A stretch of 64,000 nt of DNA. Origin: Spartobacteria bacterium. GTDB taxonomy: Bacteria; Verrucomicrobiota; Verrucomicrobiia; Chthoniobacterales; UBA10450. Shown in pieces: positions 1 to 7,839 of this stretch (within the stretch, counting starts at the first letter, position 1; each line of letters opens with the position of its first letter). The DNA lies in assembly GCA_003169695.1 (NCBI GenBank), contig PNAS01000021.1, positions 49,130-113,129 of the forward strand, written 5' to 3'. The translations under genes and the position numbers were made by a program. The notes under the pieces are model-generated. The model worked only from the letters and a program-made list of their open reading frames with translations. It did not search any database and was not told the DNA's origin.

Positions 1-252
1 ATGGCACTGGAAGATGCGCTCGTCCTGGCTAAGTGCGTCGATCGGGAGGCCTCTCTGCAGAGCGCGCTTCGGCGCTATGAGTCGCTGCGATTTCACCGCA
101 CCAAGGGAATCCAGCAACGCTCTCTCTTGATGGGGCACATCGGACAATGGCAGAACCCTCTGCTGGTGACGGGACGCCGGGTTGTAACAAGGCTGCTTTC
201 TCCCAAGCTGATCGAACGCAACTTGAGACGCGTCTACTCTTACAAAACTTAG
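1..252 (+). CDS. FAD-dependent monooxygenase/oxidoreductase, C-terminal end (5' end outside window)
   Basis: Only the last 83 residues are present. The opening segment ALEDALVLA is the third FAD-contact motif of UbiH/PHBH-type flavoprotein monooxygenases, in which a conserved Asp binds the ribityl chain. It is followed by the usual helix with an RYESLR...RT pattern and a GQWQNP-like end. The first Met shown is therefore internal and the gene starts upstream of base 1. It stops at 250-252, three bases before the next gene, suggesting an operon with the TPR protein and methyltransferase downstream. Substrate unknown; a tailoring enzyme of a lipid-quinone or polyketide-like pathway would fit, but that is inference. 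Confidence 0.75.
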   Translation: MALEDALVLAKCVDREASLQSALRRYESLRFHRTKGIQQRSLLMGHIGQWQNPLLVTGRRVVTRLLSPKLIERNLRRVYSYKT

Positions 253-254
253 TT

Positions 255-1109
255 GTGACGCGCATTGTTGTTCCCGTTCTCCTGAGTGTCATTACCTGCA
301 TCTCGCCGATCGTGGCGGCGGACTCGATCCTCCTTCGATCCGACGACATTTATCAAGGCTGGCTCAAGATGTATGACTTGGAGTTCGATGAGGCGCACCG
401 AATTTTCGGGCAATGGATCCAGAGCCATCCTGCCGATTCGTTGGGACCCGCCTCTGATGCAGCAGGCTACCTTTTCTCCGAGTTAGCCCGTTTGGGAGCG
501 CTCGAATCCGAGCTATTTGTCGACGCCGCACGATTCGCGGACCGGAAGAAGCTGCAGCCGGATCCACAAGTAAGGTTGCATTTCAACCAACAGATCAACC
601 AGGCAGATAGCTTGGCCGATTCCACCCTTCAGAAATCACCCAATGACGGGAATGCGCTGTTTGTAAAAACTCTCACCTACGGCCTGCGCGCCGATTATGC
701 CGCGCTTGTGGACAAACAGAACCTCGTCGCGCTGAGCTACACGAAAGAAGGTCGCCCTTATGCCGACAAACTCCTGTCGGTTGATCCGGGCGCATTTGAC
801 GCCTACCTCGGTTCGGGCGTTGAGAATTATCTGCTGAGTCTAAAGCCAGCCCCGTTGCGCGTTTTGCTCAGACTGACGGGATCGAGAATCGATCGTGAAA
901 AAGGACTCGAACACCTTCGGATTACCGCCCTCCACGGTTATTACCTAGAGCCCTTCGCGAAGCTCTTACTGGCGGTTGCGGCGCTGCGCGACAAGAATCT
1001 GGAACAGGCCGCTGAACTTTTGAGAGGACTGCGCGATCGCTTCCCTAATAACAAACTGTATTCACGTGAGCTGGACCGCATCAGCTCGAAAACTCCGGTA
1101 AATCGTTAG
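255..1109 (+). CDS. Exported TPR-like protein of unknown function
   Basis: A GTG at 255 gives an N-terminal signal sequence (basic start, hydrophobic run VPVLLSVIT, then an Ala-Ala-Asp cleavage-like site near residue 19). The open frame extends further upstream into the oxidoreductase gene, but starting there would bury the signal peptide. The mature part of about 260 residues is helical with repeated W/Y-A-F spacing resembling tetratricopeptide repeats, including a clear helix pair near the C-terminus (LEQAAELLRGLRDRFPNN). No catalytic motif is seen. It sits 3 bp after the oxidoreductase and 26 bp before a methyltransferase, so it is probably the middle gene of one transcript. Confidence 0.7.
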   Translation: MTRIVVPVLLSVITCISPIVAADSILLRSDDIYQGWLKMYDLEFDEAHRIFGQWIQSHPADSLGPASDAAGYLFSELARLGALESELFVDAARFADRKKLQPDPQVRLHFNQQINQADSLADSTLQKSPNDGNALFVKTLTYGLRADYAALVDKQNLVALSYTKEGRPYADKLLSVDPGAFDAYLGSGVENYLLSLKPAPLRVLLRLTGSRIDREKGLEHLRITALHGYYLEPFAKLLLAVAALRDKNLEQAAELLRGLRDRFPNNKLYSRELDRISSKTPVNR

Positions 1110-1135
1110 GCCGCTCCTCGCAAGAATTATCCAAC

Positions 1136-1984
1136 ATGCCCCCATCACCACAATTCCATGTCGATCTCGATCACATCCGAAAACATTACGACCGATTGTC
1201 ATTCTTGTACCGGCTGTTGTGGGGAGAACATCTTCATCATGGTTATTGGGACAATGATCAATCTGTCCAGCAAGCCCAAGTTCGACTGATGGAGCGCCTG
1301 GCCGAACGGGCCGGTGTGGTTCGTGGCACTCACGTGCTGGATATTGGGTGCGGCCTCGGGGGATCTGCCTTCTGGCTGGCTGATCAGTTCGACTGCCAAG
1401 TGACTGGCCTCACGATAAGTCCAGTTCAGGCAAGAATGGCGACCAAGAAGGCAAAAGCACGAGGTCTAAGCGATCGGGTTCAATTTCAAGTCACGGATGC
1501 AAATCAGTGGCAGCCCGTGCCCGAGAGCGTGGACATGGTCTGGATCATGGAAAGCAGCGAACACTTTCAGGACAAGAAAGGGTTTTTCAAACGTTGTGCT
1601 TCCGTCTTGAGACCCGGGGGGATCCTGGCCGTCTGCGCCTGGCTTCGACGCGATGGACCGATGCCGGAAGATGAACAGAAACTGGTGGCGACCATCGCAG
1701 AGGCCATGCTCAGTGCAAGCCTCGACAGTCTTAGCGATTACCAAAGGTGGATGCGGGAGAGCGGCCTCATGGTCGCGACCGCCGAAGACATCACCCGTCG
1801 CATCGAGCCGACGTGGACCCATTGCTCGCGTATTGCCGATCGTTTGGCGATGAGGTGCTTGCTGCGTTTTGCTGATGCTTCCACACGTCGTTTTGTGAGA
1901 TCTTTTCCTCTAATGACACAGGCCTACGCCCAGGGAGCGATGGCTTTCGGGCTCTTTATCGCAAAAAAATACAGGTCAAGCTAA
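1136..1984 (+). CDS. Class I SAM-dependent methyltransferase (tocopherol/sterol-MT like)
   Basis: 282 residues. Motif I VLDIGCGLGG lies at residues 67-76, the acidic post-I region follows, and a WIMESSEHF motif stands near residue 138, as in gamma-tocopherol and sterol C-methyltransferase-like enzymes. The N-terminal HYDRLSFLYRLLWG-EHLHHGYW segment is also typical of that group, whose members methylate small aromatic or lipid acceptors. It follows an FAD monooxygenase and a TPR protein on the same strand, consistent with a small tailoring operon for a lipid or quinone. Exact substrate cannot be read from sequence. Confidence 0.8.
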   Translation: MPPSPQFHVDLDHIRKHYDRLSFLYRLLWGEHLHHGYWDNDQSVQQAQVRLMERLAERAGVVRGTHVLDIGCGLGGSAFWLADQFDCQVTGLTISPVQARMATKKAKARGLSDRVQFQVTDANQWQPVPESVDMVWIMESSEHFQDKKGFFKRCASVLRPGGILAVCAWLRRDGPMPEDEQKLVATIAEAMLSASLDSLSDYQRWMRESGLMVATAEDITRRIEPTWTHCSRIADRLAMRCLLRFADASTRRFVRSFPLMTQAYAQGAMAFGLFIAKKYRSS

Positions 1985-2796
1985 TGATAGAGTTCAATAA
2001 GACACCCCGCCTGTTCAATATGGTTCGAGATCATGGCGGTTAAAATAGTTTCCACTACCGCATACGCGACTGCGACGACGATCCCCCAACATTCGCAAAA
2101 CGGCGTGGCGAGCTAAATCACTCCAGCTCGGGCGAGCAATCGGCGTCGGGAGAGTAATTTCGTTTTCTGCGCCAGAGTGTCGTGAGGATGACGCTCCAAT
2201 TACGATTCCGTTATGATCTGAACGCACTAATCCAAAGACGATAGGGATCAGAGTGGGGTTACCCTGATTTGACGAACAGTGGGCTTGGGACCAAACCCAA
2301 GGAGAGCCCACATGAAGACGCAATTATCGAAGCCTGCTCGCGGCAGAGCGAGCTACCCTGCACTCCAGTCTTGCTTATCGCAGCCCCGTCACCTTTGAAT
2401 CAGCACTGAACTAAATAATCCCTAACTCACTGCCCGAACAATTGGGGCAACCTCAGAGCTTACTCTTGACACTGGATAGCCAGCTTTGAGGACAGCTTTG
2501 CCGCAGATCGCCTAACGACCAAGTAGAAGTAGTATCAATAGTAAGCTCTGCCCCCTGTTTCTGCTGTTCCAAGATTTTGATCTGGGAAGATGCTCAGGGA
2601 AGAGTTTGGCTTACTTATAATAGCCCGGCCTATCTGCAGGAGCGGCACGAGCTGCCATCGGGAGTGCTTCCGAACATCGCGGTAATCGAATCGCTGGCGG
2701 CGAAGGCTGCGGAATAAATTTTCCGAACCTCCCGACTTCAACGGCAGGCGAAGCAATTCCGATGTTGGATTTTTTCGTTGTTCGCCACGCCACTAG
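1985..2796 (+). other. Noncoding stretch with a hairpin and a leaderless-looking 28-codon frame
   Basis: No convincing gene on either strand. An inverted repeat at 2280-2310 (GTGGGC ... GCCCAC, with an inner TTGGG/CCCAA pair) contains an AAGGAG and is followed at 2311 by an ATG opening a frame of only 28 codons. This could be the head of a lost gene or mobile element. The rest shows no recognisable feature. Confidence 0.4.
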
Positions 2797-3378
2797 ATGG
2801 CTATCCTCCGATTCATCGTGAAAAAGCAAATGTCTATCAATGATTGTGATGGATCCGGAGTTTCGGTTCGAGCGTTGGCAGCCTCAGGCGGAATTCAGTT
2901 TGAAGACCTTCAGGCCGAAGTGTATCGACTGCGCGGCAAGCTTGGGCCGGACCGGAAGAAAGGCTACAACGAAGCCATTCGCCGAATGGTCCGCGGCGGA
3001 GCCATGTCGGAGAAGGAACAGCGCACGCTGCTCGAACTGGGAACGCGCGGCTTCGCCGTGGGAACGGACGCCGAGTTCGAGAAGTTTCTCCGTTACGCGC
3101 AGGCCTTGCATAAGCGCATGTTAGGCGATCCCAAGGCCAGTCCGGTCGCGCTGGCGATCGTCGGCGTGATCGCCAACTACGCCGTTCCTTCGCCGACAAA
3201 GGCTGGCCGTCGCGGCCAGATCCTGGCGAAACAGTCAGGACATCCGGTCCGTGATATCCTGCTGGGTGTAGCCGGTGGTGCCTTCGGTGGTCTTCAGATG
3301 AGCGGTTGGAACCCGATCGGTGGCATAGTAGGCGGCGTGGTGGGTGGCGTCATCGCTGGGATCAAAGGGCTCTGCTAA
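2797..3378 (+). CDS. Hypothetical protein with C-terminal glycine-zipper segment
   Basis: 193 residues, unrecognised. Residues about 35-130 are charged and helical (YRLRGKLGPDRKK, EKEQRTLLELGTRG). The last 45 residues form a Gly-rich hydrophobic segment with GxxxG spacing (LLGVAGGAFGG, GGIVGGVVGGVIAG) that resembles the glycine-zipper regions of membrane-inserting or bacteriocin-like proteins. An alternative ATG at 2830 would remove 11 residues that look unrelated to the rest; I cannot decide between them. The overlapping minus-strand frames look like shadows. No partner gene nearby. Confidence 0.6.
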   Translation: MAILRFIVKKQMSINDCDGSGVSVRALAASGGIQFEDLQAEVYRLRGKLGPDRKKGYNEAIRRMVRGGAMSEKEQRTLLELGTRGFAVGTDAEFEKFLRYAQALHKRMLGDPKASPVALAIVGVIANYAVPSPTKAGRRGQILAKQSGHPVRDILLGVAGGAFGGLQMSGWNPIGGIVGGVVGGVIAGIKGLC

Positions 3379-3479
3379 GATTTCGAAGAATCTGCGCACT
3401 AAAATAAAAAGGGATTCGCTCGTGGTTTCTCTCTCATGAGCAAAGAGCGAGCGACGCGATCTTTTCGCCGTGAGCATGA

Positions 3480-3676
3480 AGACGAACTCAAGCTCGATGG
3501 GACTGCCAGGGAAATTTCCGGCAAGCCGGTTGGCGACGAGATCTTGTCGTCCTTTTGAACGGACCAGCTCGATATTCTCATCAACAATGCCGGCATCATG
3601 CCGGTGTCTCCCTGGACGACCTGTGGGTTGAGGATTGGGGGGACATGATCGACATCAACATCAAAGGTGATGTTCG
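3480..3676 (+). pseudogene. Short-chain dehydrogenase (SDR) fragment, frameshifted
   Basis: Reading across two frames recovers the SDR core: DILINNAGIMPVSP in one frame (NNAG is the cofactor-stabilising motif), then LDDLWVEDWGDMIDINIKG in the next after a shift near 3612. The Rossmann TGxxxGIG start and the YxxxK active site are absent, and an in-frame stop lies upstream of the NNAG segment. It is a remnant of roughly 65 codons directly before the methyltransferase gene. Confidence 0.75.
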
Positions 3677-3705
3677 TGGCACGTGAGGCTGCGAAATATT
3701 TGCTA

Positions 3706-4554
3706 ATGGAAACAACCAACGATCTCATATTAAATGTCCCCATGAATCCAAACAAAGCACTCTGGGAAAAAGGCGACTTCACGCGCATTGCCGCGACCAT
3801 GCGCGAGAGCGGCGAGGCGCTCGTGCAGCGACTCGGAATAAAAAAAGGGCTTAAGGTCCTGGATCTCGGATGCGGCGATGGCACCACGGCATTGCCCGCG
3901 GCGAAACTCGGAGCGGACGTGTTGGGCGTCGATATCGCGGGCAACCTCGTCGAGGCTGGGAATAAGTGGGCTGCGGAGCAGGGCCTGACTAACTGCACGT
4001 TTCAGGAAGGCGATGCGTCTAATCTGGGGCAGTTGCCGGATCAGGCGTTTGATCTCGTCGTCAGTATTTTCGGGGCGATGTTTGCGCCCAAGCCGTTTGA
4101 GGTCGCGAAGGAGATGGTGCGCGTGATCCGGCCGGGAAGTCGGATCGTGATGGGCAACTGGATACCTAACGACCCGACATTGGTGGCGCAGATTTTAAAG
4201 ATCAGCTCGAGCTACACGCCGCCGCCGCCGGAAGGTTTCGTCAGCCCGATGACTTGGGGGATCGAGAGCAACGTGATCGAGCGGTTTGCCGGCGCAGGAG
4301 TGCCGGCAGAGAAGATCTCCTTCGCGCGGGACACGTTTACCTTCAACTTCCCCGGCGCACCGTCAGCCTTCGCGGATGAATTCAGGAAATACTACGGGCC
4401 GACCATGAATGCATTCGAAGCCGCAGAAAAGAACGGCCGAGCGGCTGACCTGCAGAAACAGCTGGAAGAGCTGTTCAATAGCCAGAACAAAAGCCCGAGC
4501 AGGGATGCCACTTCCATTCCTGCAACCTTCCTGCGCGTTACGGTTGCACTCTGA
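3706..4554 (+). CDS. Class I SAM-dependent methyltransferase
   Basis: 282 residues from ATG 3706. An upstream ATG at 3667 exists but would use decayed SDR sequence. Motif I VLDLGCGDGT is at residues 51-60, followed by an acidic VLGVDIA motif and a FDLVVSIFGAMFAPKP motif IV/V segment. This is the UbiE/MenG-like Methyltransf_11/25 fold with a C-terminal substrate lid rich in aromatic residues (FADEFRKYYGP). Similar proteins are commonly annotated only as methyltransferases, so the substrate is unknown. A perfect 11-bp hairpin begins 16 bp after the stop and may serve as a transcript end. Confidence 0.85.
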   Translation: METTNDLILNVPMNPNKALWEKGDFTRIAATMRESGEALVQRLGIKKGLKVLDLGCGDGTTALPAAKLGADVLGVDIAGNLVEAGNKWAAEQGLTNCTFQEGDASNLGQLPDQAFDLVVSIFGAMFAPKPFEVAKEMVRVIRPGSRIVMGNWIPNDPTLVAQILKISSSYTPPPPEGFVSPMTWGIESNVIERFAGAGVPAEKISFARDTFTFNFPGAPSAFADEFRKYYGPTMNAFEAAEKNGRAADLQKQLEELFNSQNKSPSRDATSIPATFLRVTVAL

Positions 4555-4569
4555 AACAATTTTAGTCCT

Positions 4570-4617
4570 CGTGCCCAAGTTGCACTTGGGCACGCGCTTG
4601 TCCTGAAGCTGAGCTTC
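4570..4617 (+). repeat. REP-like palindrome, left copy
   Basis: A perfect 11-bp inverted repeat (4570-4580 with 4584-4594, loop TGC) is followed by a second small palindrome GAAGCTGAGCTTC at 4605-4617. The same pair recurs in inverted orientation at 5171-5220, so the two bracket the transposase remnant. This is the arrangement expected of REP sequences flanking a RAYT gene. Confidence 0.75.
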
Positions 4618-4632
4618 CTCCATCTTAAGAAT

Positions 4633-5171
4633 ATGCGCAGCTGCTATCACGTGTATGACAAGGAGCGCGCGCACTTCGTCACCTCCACTACCGTAGCCTG
4701 GGCTGCCGATCTTCACTACGGCGTCGCGATGCGACGTCCTTGTGCAATCGCTCGGCTACTGCCGAGTGCATAAACAGCTGAAGATTCATGGGTGGGTCAT
4801 TCTCGATTCTCACTTCCATGCGATCCTCTCTTCGCCCGATCTGCCGCAAGTCATGGCCGATCTAAAACGACACACTGCGCGGCGACTGCTCGAGTTACTG
4901 AAGGAGGAGAAAGCCGAATGGCTCTTGAACCAGCTGCGGTACCATTGTGCTTCGCACAAGAAAGAGAATGAGTATCAGGTTTGGCAGGAGGGGCTTTCAC
5001 CCGCAATCGATTCCGACAGATGAGATCATGCTGCAGAAACCGGAATATCTGCATAATAATCCGGTGAAGCGCGGCCTTGTCGCTTCCCCGGAGCATTGGC
5101 GATATTCATCCGCGCACGAGTGGCTGCCCGGAGCGATACAATTGCTCGGATGCGATGACTGGCGGCAATAG
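4633..5171 (+). pseudogene. REP-associated tyrosine transposase (RAYT/TnpA_REP family), decayed
   Basis: Three frames together give a RAYT-like protein: MRSCYHVYDKERAHFVTST at the start (4633), then HGWVILDSHFHAILSSPD (the HUH-like motif, usually VMPNHVHLL) and a VMADLKRH-TARRLLELL segment from 4742, then QVWQEGLSP, and finally YLHNNPVKRGLV-PEHWRYSSA in another frame up to 5171. These blocks are in family order, so this is one gene with at least two frameshifts. RAYTs are single-stranded-DNA transposases that mobilise REP palindromes; matching palindromes stand at both ends here. Confidence 0.85.
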
Positions 5172-5220
5172 AAGCTCAGCTTCAGAGATAGCGTGCGTCC
5201 CCAAGTCCAACTTGGGAACG
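5171..5220 (-). repeat. REP-like palindrome, right inverted copy
   Basis: GAAGCTCAGCTTC at 5171-5183 and the imperfect 11-bp hairpin at 5196-5220 (one mismatch) are the reverse complement of the 4570-4617 element, with about 12 bp of extra spacer. Together they form an inverted pair around the RAYT remnant. Confidence 0.7.
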
Positions 5221-5302
5221 AGGATCGGAACCTTGGGCAAAACGCCGCCAGACCGGAGTCTCGGGCAAATGGCGGAAAGATGAGCTAGTTCGCGGCGGCA
5301 GC

Positions 5303-7012
5303 TTAACCGCGATCGGCCGATGCGGCGAGGGCCACTTGGACACCCGCGATGGCCATGCCGCCTTCACCGACAGCGGCTGCGCAACGTTTCACCGAGCCGG
5401 ACCGGACATCGCCCGCGGCAAAAACGTTCGGAAGGCTGGTCTCGAGCGGCCCCGGTTGACGGTTGTTCTCTTTCCAAGCGGGCGAATCCGTCACGTCGGA
5501 TCCCGTTTTGATAAATCCTTTTTCGTCGCATTCGATTTCGCCCGGCAGCCATTCGGTACACGGATTGGCGCCAATCATGGAAAAAATCGCGGGCGTTCGA
5601 ACAACGCGCCGTTCGCCGGTCTTCGTGTTTTCCAACTCGGCTTCTTCCAGCGTTTTTCCGCCAGACATTTTGCGAATCTGAGTGCAAAAGAGAATCTCGA
5701 TGTTCTCTTTCGCTTCCACCCGTCGCGAAAGATAGGTCGACATTTTGGAGAGATCGTCGCCGCGGATGACGAGCAACACTTTGTCGGCGCCATCAGAAAG
5801 GAACATTGCGGCCTGGCCGGCCGAATTGCCACTACCAGCGACGATGACAGTTGCCCCCCGACAAATCTGACCTTCGAGCGCGGTCGCAGCATAATAAACG
5901 CCCATGCCTTCAAATTGTTCGCATCGCTCCGCATCCAATCGGCGGTAATTCGCGCCGGTCGCGATCAGGACGCTCTTCGCTCGCAGCACGGCCGAGCAAC
6001 CATCGACTTGAAGACAGGCGGCGTATTCATCGGCGCCGTCGTAATGGAGGGAGAGCGCCTGTGCCGGCGTGGAAAATTTCGCACCGAACCGATAGGCCTG
6101 AAGCTGGGCGAGCCAGGTCAAATCGCCACCACTGATCCCGGTCGGGAAACCAAAAAAGTTTTCGATCAAAGAGGAGGAACCAGCCTGGCCGCCCGGAGCA
6201 TAACTTTCCAGCACGACTGTTTTTAATCCTTCGGAGGCGGCATAAACGGCCGCGGCAAGACCCGCCGGACCTGCGCCGACGATAGCCAGGTCCGACATGA
6301 TTTCGGTTTCGTCCTCGAACGCGAGTGGACGAAGCAACCCCACCACTTGCGCGACTTCGCGTAATGAAGGTCTACGCAAAGGAGCGCCTCCCGGCGTAAT
6401 CAGCGCGGGCAAATCGCGACTGGTCAGGTGCAGACGTTTGCCCAGGAACTGTCCCTGTTCGCTCTCAAAGTCGATGAGCCGATGCGGGATATGATTCTTG
6501 TCGAGGAAATCATCGAGCTGATGTCCTTCGCGGGCGTCGCGCGCCGCGAGAACGCGCAACCCGGCAAATTCCGGATCGCGTCGCAGCCGGCGGCGACGCA
6601 TGATGAGTGCATTCACGATGGTCCCGCTGACACCGGGCAATTCGGCAAACGCGCGCCGAAGTTTAGCCGCAGGCACGTAAAGTATCTCGCATGCCGGTGA
6701 GGTCACACGCGCGCTGGCCAGGGCTGACGTGCCCTGTAACATGGCGACGTCGCCGACGAAGTCGCGCTCGCGTGCGGTGGCGAGAATTTGTTCGGTCCCA
6801 TCGCGCTGCTCGAAGGCCTGGATCTCGCCGCGCAAGACAATGGTCAGGCCAAGATCGCGCTGCCCGGCCTTGTAAACCAGCTCACCCTGCTTCAGGACGC
6901 GTCGTTCCGCCAATGGCTCCAGCAGAGAAAGCTGGTGATCGTCCAGCTTCGGGAAGGCGATACTTTCCGTGTCGCGATAGAACTGTTCGTCTCGCTGTTC
7001 GTCGGGCGTCAC
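5303..7012 (-). CDS. Fusion of cyclic-nucleotide-binding, thioredoxin-like and thioredoxin-reductase-like domains
   Basis: 569 residues in three parts. Residues about 25-145 are a Crp-type cyclic-nucleotide-binding sensor (GELVYKAGQRDLGLTIVLRGE, then GDVAMLQG). Residues about 150-228 resemble a glutaredoxin/thioredoxin fold without CxxC. Residues 240-569 are a thioredoxin-reductase-like flavoprotein with FAD motif GAGPAG (246-251), NAD(P) motif GSGNSA (393-398) and C-terminal FAAGD. The dithiol CATC motif of true thioredoxin reductases is missing, so electrons must go elsewhere or the enzyme is an oxidase or sensor. This architecture is known in several bacterial phyla. It is monocistronic here. 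Confidence 0.9.
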   Translation of the reverse strand: MTPDEQRDEQFYRDTESIAFPKLDDHQLSLLEPLAERRVLKQGELVYKAGQRDLGLTIVLRGEIQAFEQRDGTEQILATARERDFVGDVAMLQGTSALASARVTSPACEILYVPAAKLRRAFAELPGVSGTIVNALIMRRRRLRRDPEFAGLRVLAARDAREGHQLDDFLDKNHIPHRLIDFESEQGQFLGKRLHLTSRDLPALITPGGAPLRRPSLREVAQVVGLLRPLAFEDETEIMSDLAIVGAGPAGLAAAVYAASEGLKTVVLESYAPGGQAGSSSLIENFFGFPTGISGGDLTWLAQLQAYRFGAKFSTPAQALSLHYDGADEYAACLQVDGCSAVLRAKSVLIATGANYRRLDAERCEQFEGMGVYYAATALEGQICRGATVIVAGSGNSAGQAAMFLSDGADKVLLVIRGDDLSKMSTYLSRRVEAKENIEILFCTQIRKMSGGKTLEEAELENTKTGERRVVRTPAIFSMIGANPCTEWLPGEIECDEKGFIKTGSDVTDSPAWKENNRQPGPLETSLPNVFAAGDVRSGSVKRCAAAVGEGGMAIAGVQVALAASADRG

Positions 7013-7115
7013 TTCCAGGACTTTACGCGCGGGAACGCGCGGTCAAAACGCGAAGATTCCGGTAACGAAAGAGCGATTGGGCAGCGGAGGATGGGGTCGC
7101 GCCTAAAACATTTTA

Positions 7116-7262
7116 ACATTCAATCCGGTGAGCAGCAACGTTACCGACGGTGGCATTGGACCATCGCTTACCGGTTTCGGCATTAGCGACGCGCTGACCG
7201 ACCCAACACTTGAGCTGCGCGACGGCAGCGGCGCGTTGCTCACGGACAATGATGATTGGCGG
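7116..7262 (+). pseudogene. Fragment of the GPSL-type C-terminal domain of verrucomicrobial secreted proteins
   Basis: Translation of 7140-7262 gives GPSLTGFGISDALTDPTLEL followed by a LRDGSGALL-type segment and a final DDW, matching the domain found intact at the end of the 48075-49994 protein. No gene body precedes it and the frame after it does not resemble the domain, so it is an orphan piece 0.3 kb left of the tRNA-Leu fragment. Confidence 0.7.
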
Positions 7263-7394
7263 AGCTTCCTGCCGCATTGCGACGATCTTCTCCACTGTCG
7301 CCCTGTCGCAGACCAGCAACTTGTTGCCATCGCCCTGGACGAGCGACTGATGAGCGCCCGGTGTCTTGACCTTCGCCGGCATATGGGCCCCGCA

Positions 7395-7604
7395 GGATCA
7401 TCGTCATGGTCCTGGCTCGTAGGAACTCTCGCGCAGATTCAAATTCTCTTTGAGGGGCGTTCACCGGACTGCATGTCTGGCGCGGTTGAGAGTGAATTTA
7501 CGAAGGAAAATCGGACAAGACATGCCGAAACTTCAGCGGTAGGATACGAGCGAATCAGAGAGCGACCAGGGTGGCGAAATTGGCAGACGCGCCAGACTTA
7601 GGAT
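7395..7604 (+). repeat. Left border repeat: tRNA-Leu upstream region plus tRNA 5' half (attL-like)
   Basis: About 180 bp here match 51225-51414 closely: the blocks TTCACCGGACTGCATGTCTG, GAATTTACGAAGGAAAATCGGAC and CATGCCGAAACTTCAGCGGTA recur with scattered substitutions. The match ends at 7604, inside the anticodon arm. One end of a presumed genomic island. Confidence 0.8.
7565..7604 (+). pseudogene. tRNA-Leu 5' half (truncated tRNA gene)
   Basis: Forty bases equal the first half of the tRNA-Leu at 51375, through acceptor strand, D-arm, anticodon TAG and into the 3' anticodon strand, then diverge at 7605. The first base is A here but G in the complete copy. A1 would pair perfectly with U72 of the right-hand 3' half, whereas the complete gene has a G-U pair. 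This suggests that the 5' half at 7.6 kb and the 3' half at 51.4 kb were once one gene, separated by insertion. Confidence 0.85.
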
Positions 7605-7839
7605 TGCGAAATCATCGATTTCACAGCATCGCTTTTCGTTGCAAAACGAAGCGTCTTTACGTAGGAAAAACATCGATTTTGGCGAAATCCGGCAATGCGG
7701 CGAATGGCCAGCAGAATGGCGCTCATTCTAGCACAAATCCTAGCACACTGACGCTCCAGACTTAGCCTGATTCGTGTCCGGTTTCTCCTCGATTGCGATT
7801 GAGAGCACCCGCACGAGCAGGAAATTGAGGAAGCGCGAA
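7605..7839 (+). other. Left terminal sequence of the presumed island, no gene
   Basis: No supported coding region. The segment at 7727-7752 (CTAGCACAAATCCTAGCACA) is repeated in opposite orientation at about 44489-44513 next to another copy of the border repeat, so it may be part of the element's recombination end. An integrase gene would be expected here and is not present. Confidence 0.45.

Noticed and set aside
1103..1112. GTTAGG at the end of the TPR gene as a cassette border
   Set aside because: No attC-like sequence around it; it is simply the stop codon region.
2280..2397. Hairpin, Shine-Dalgarno and 28-codon frame as a small gene or riboswitch
   Set aside because: Too short, and no homologue or regulated gene downstream is evident.
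3399..3998. Minus-strand frame of 199 codons
   Set aside because: Antisense to the SDR remnant and methyltransferase start, both supported by family motifs.
5336..6226. Long plus-strand frame of 296 codons
   Set aside because: It lies fully antisense to the CNB/thioredoxin-reductase fusion, whose domains are unambiguous.
7571..7765. Plus-strand frame beginning over the tRNA fragment
   Set aside because: Frames opening on tRNA-Leu sequence are a common artefact; the start is the D-arm and there is no ribosome-binding site.
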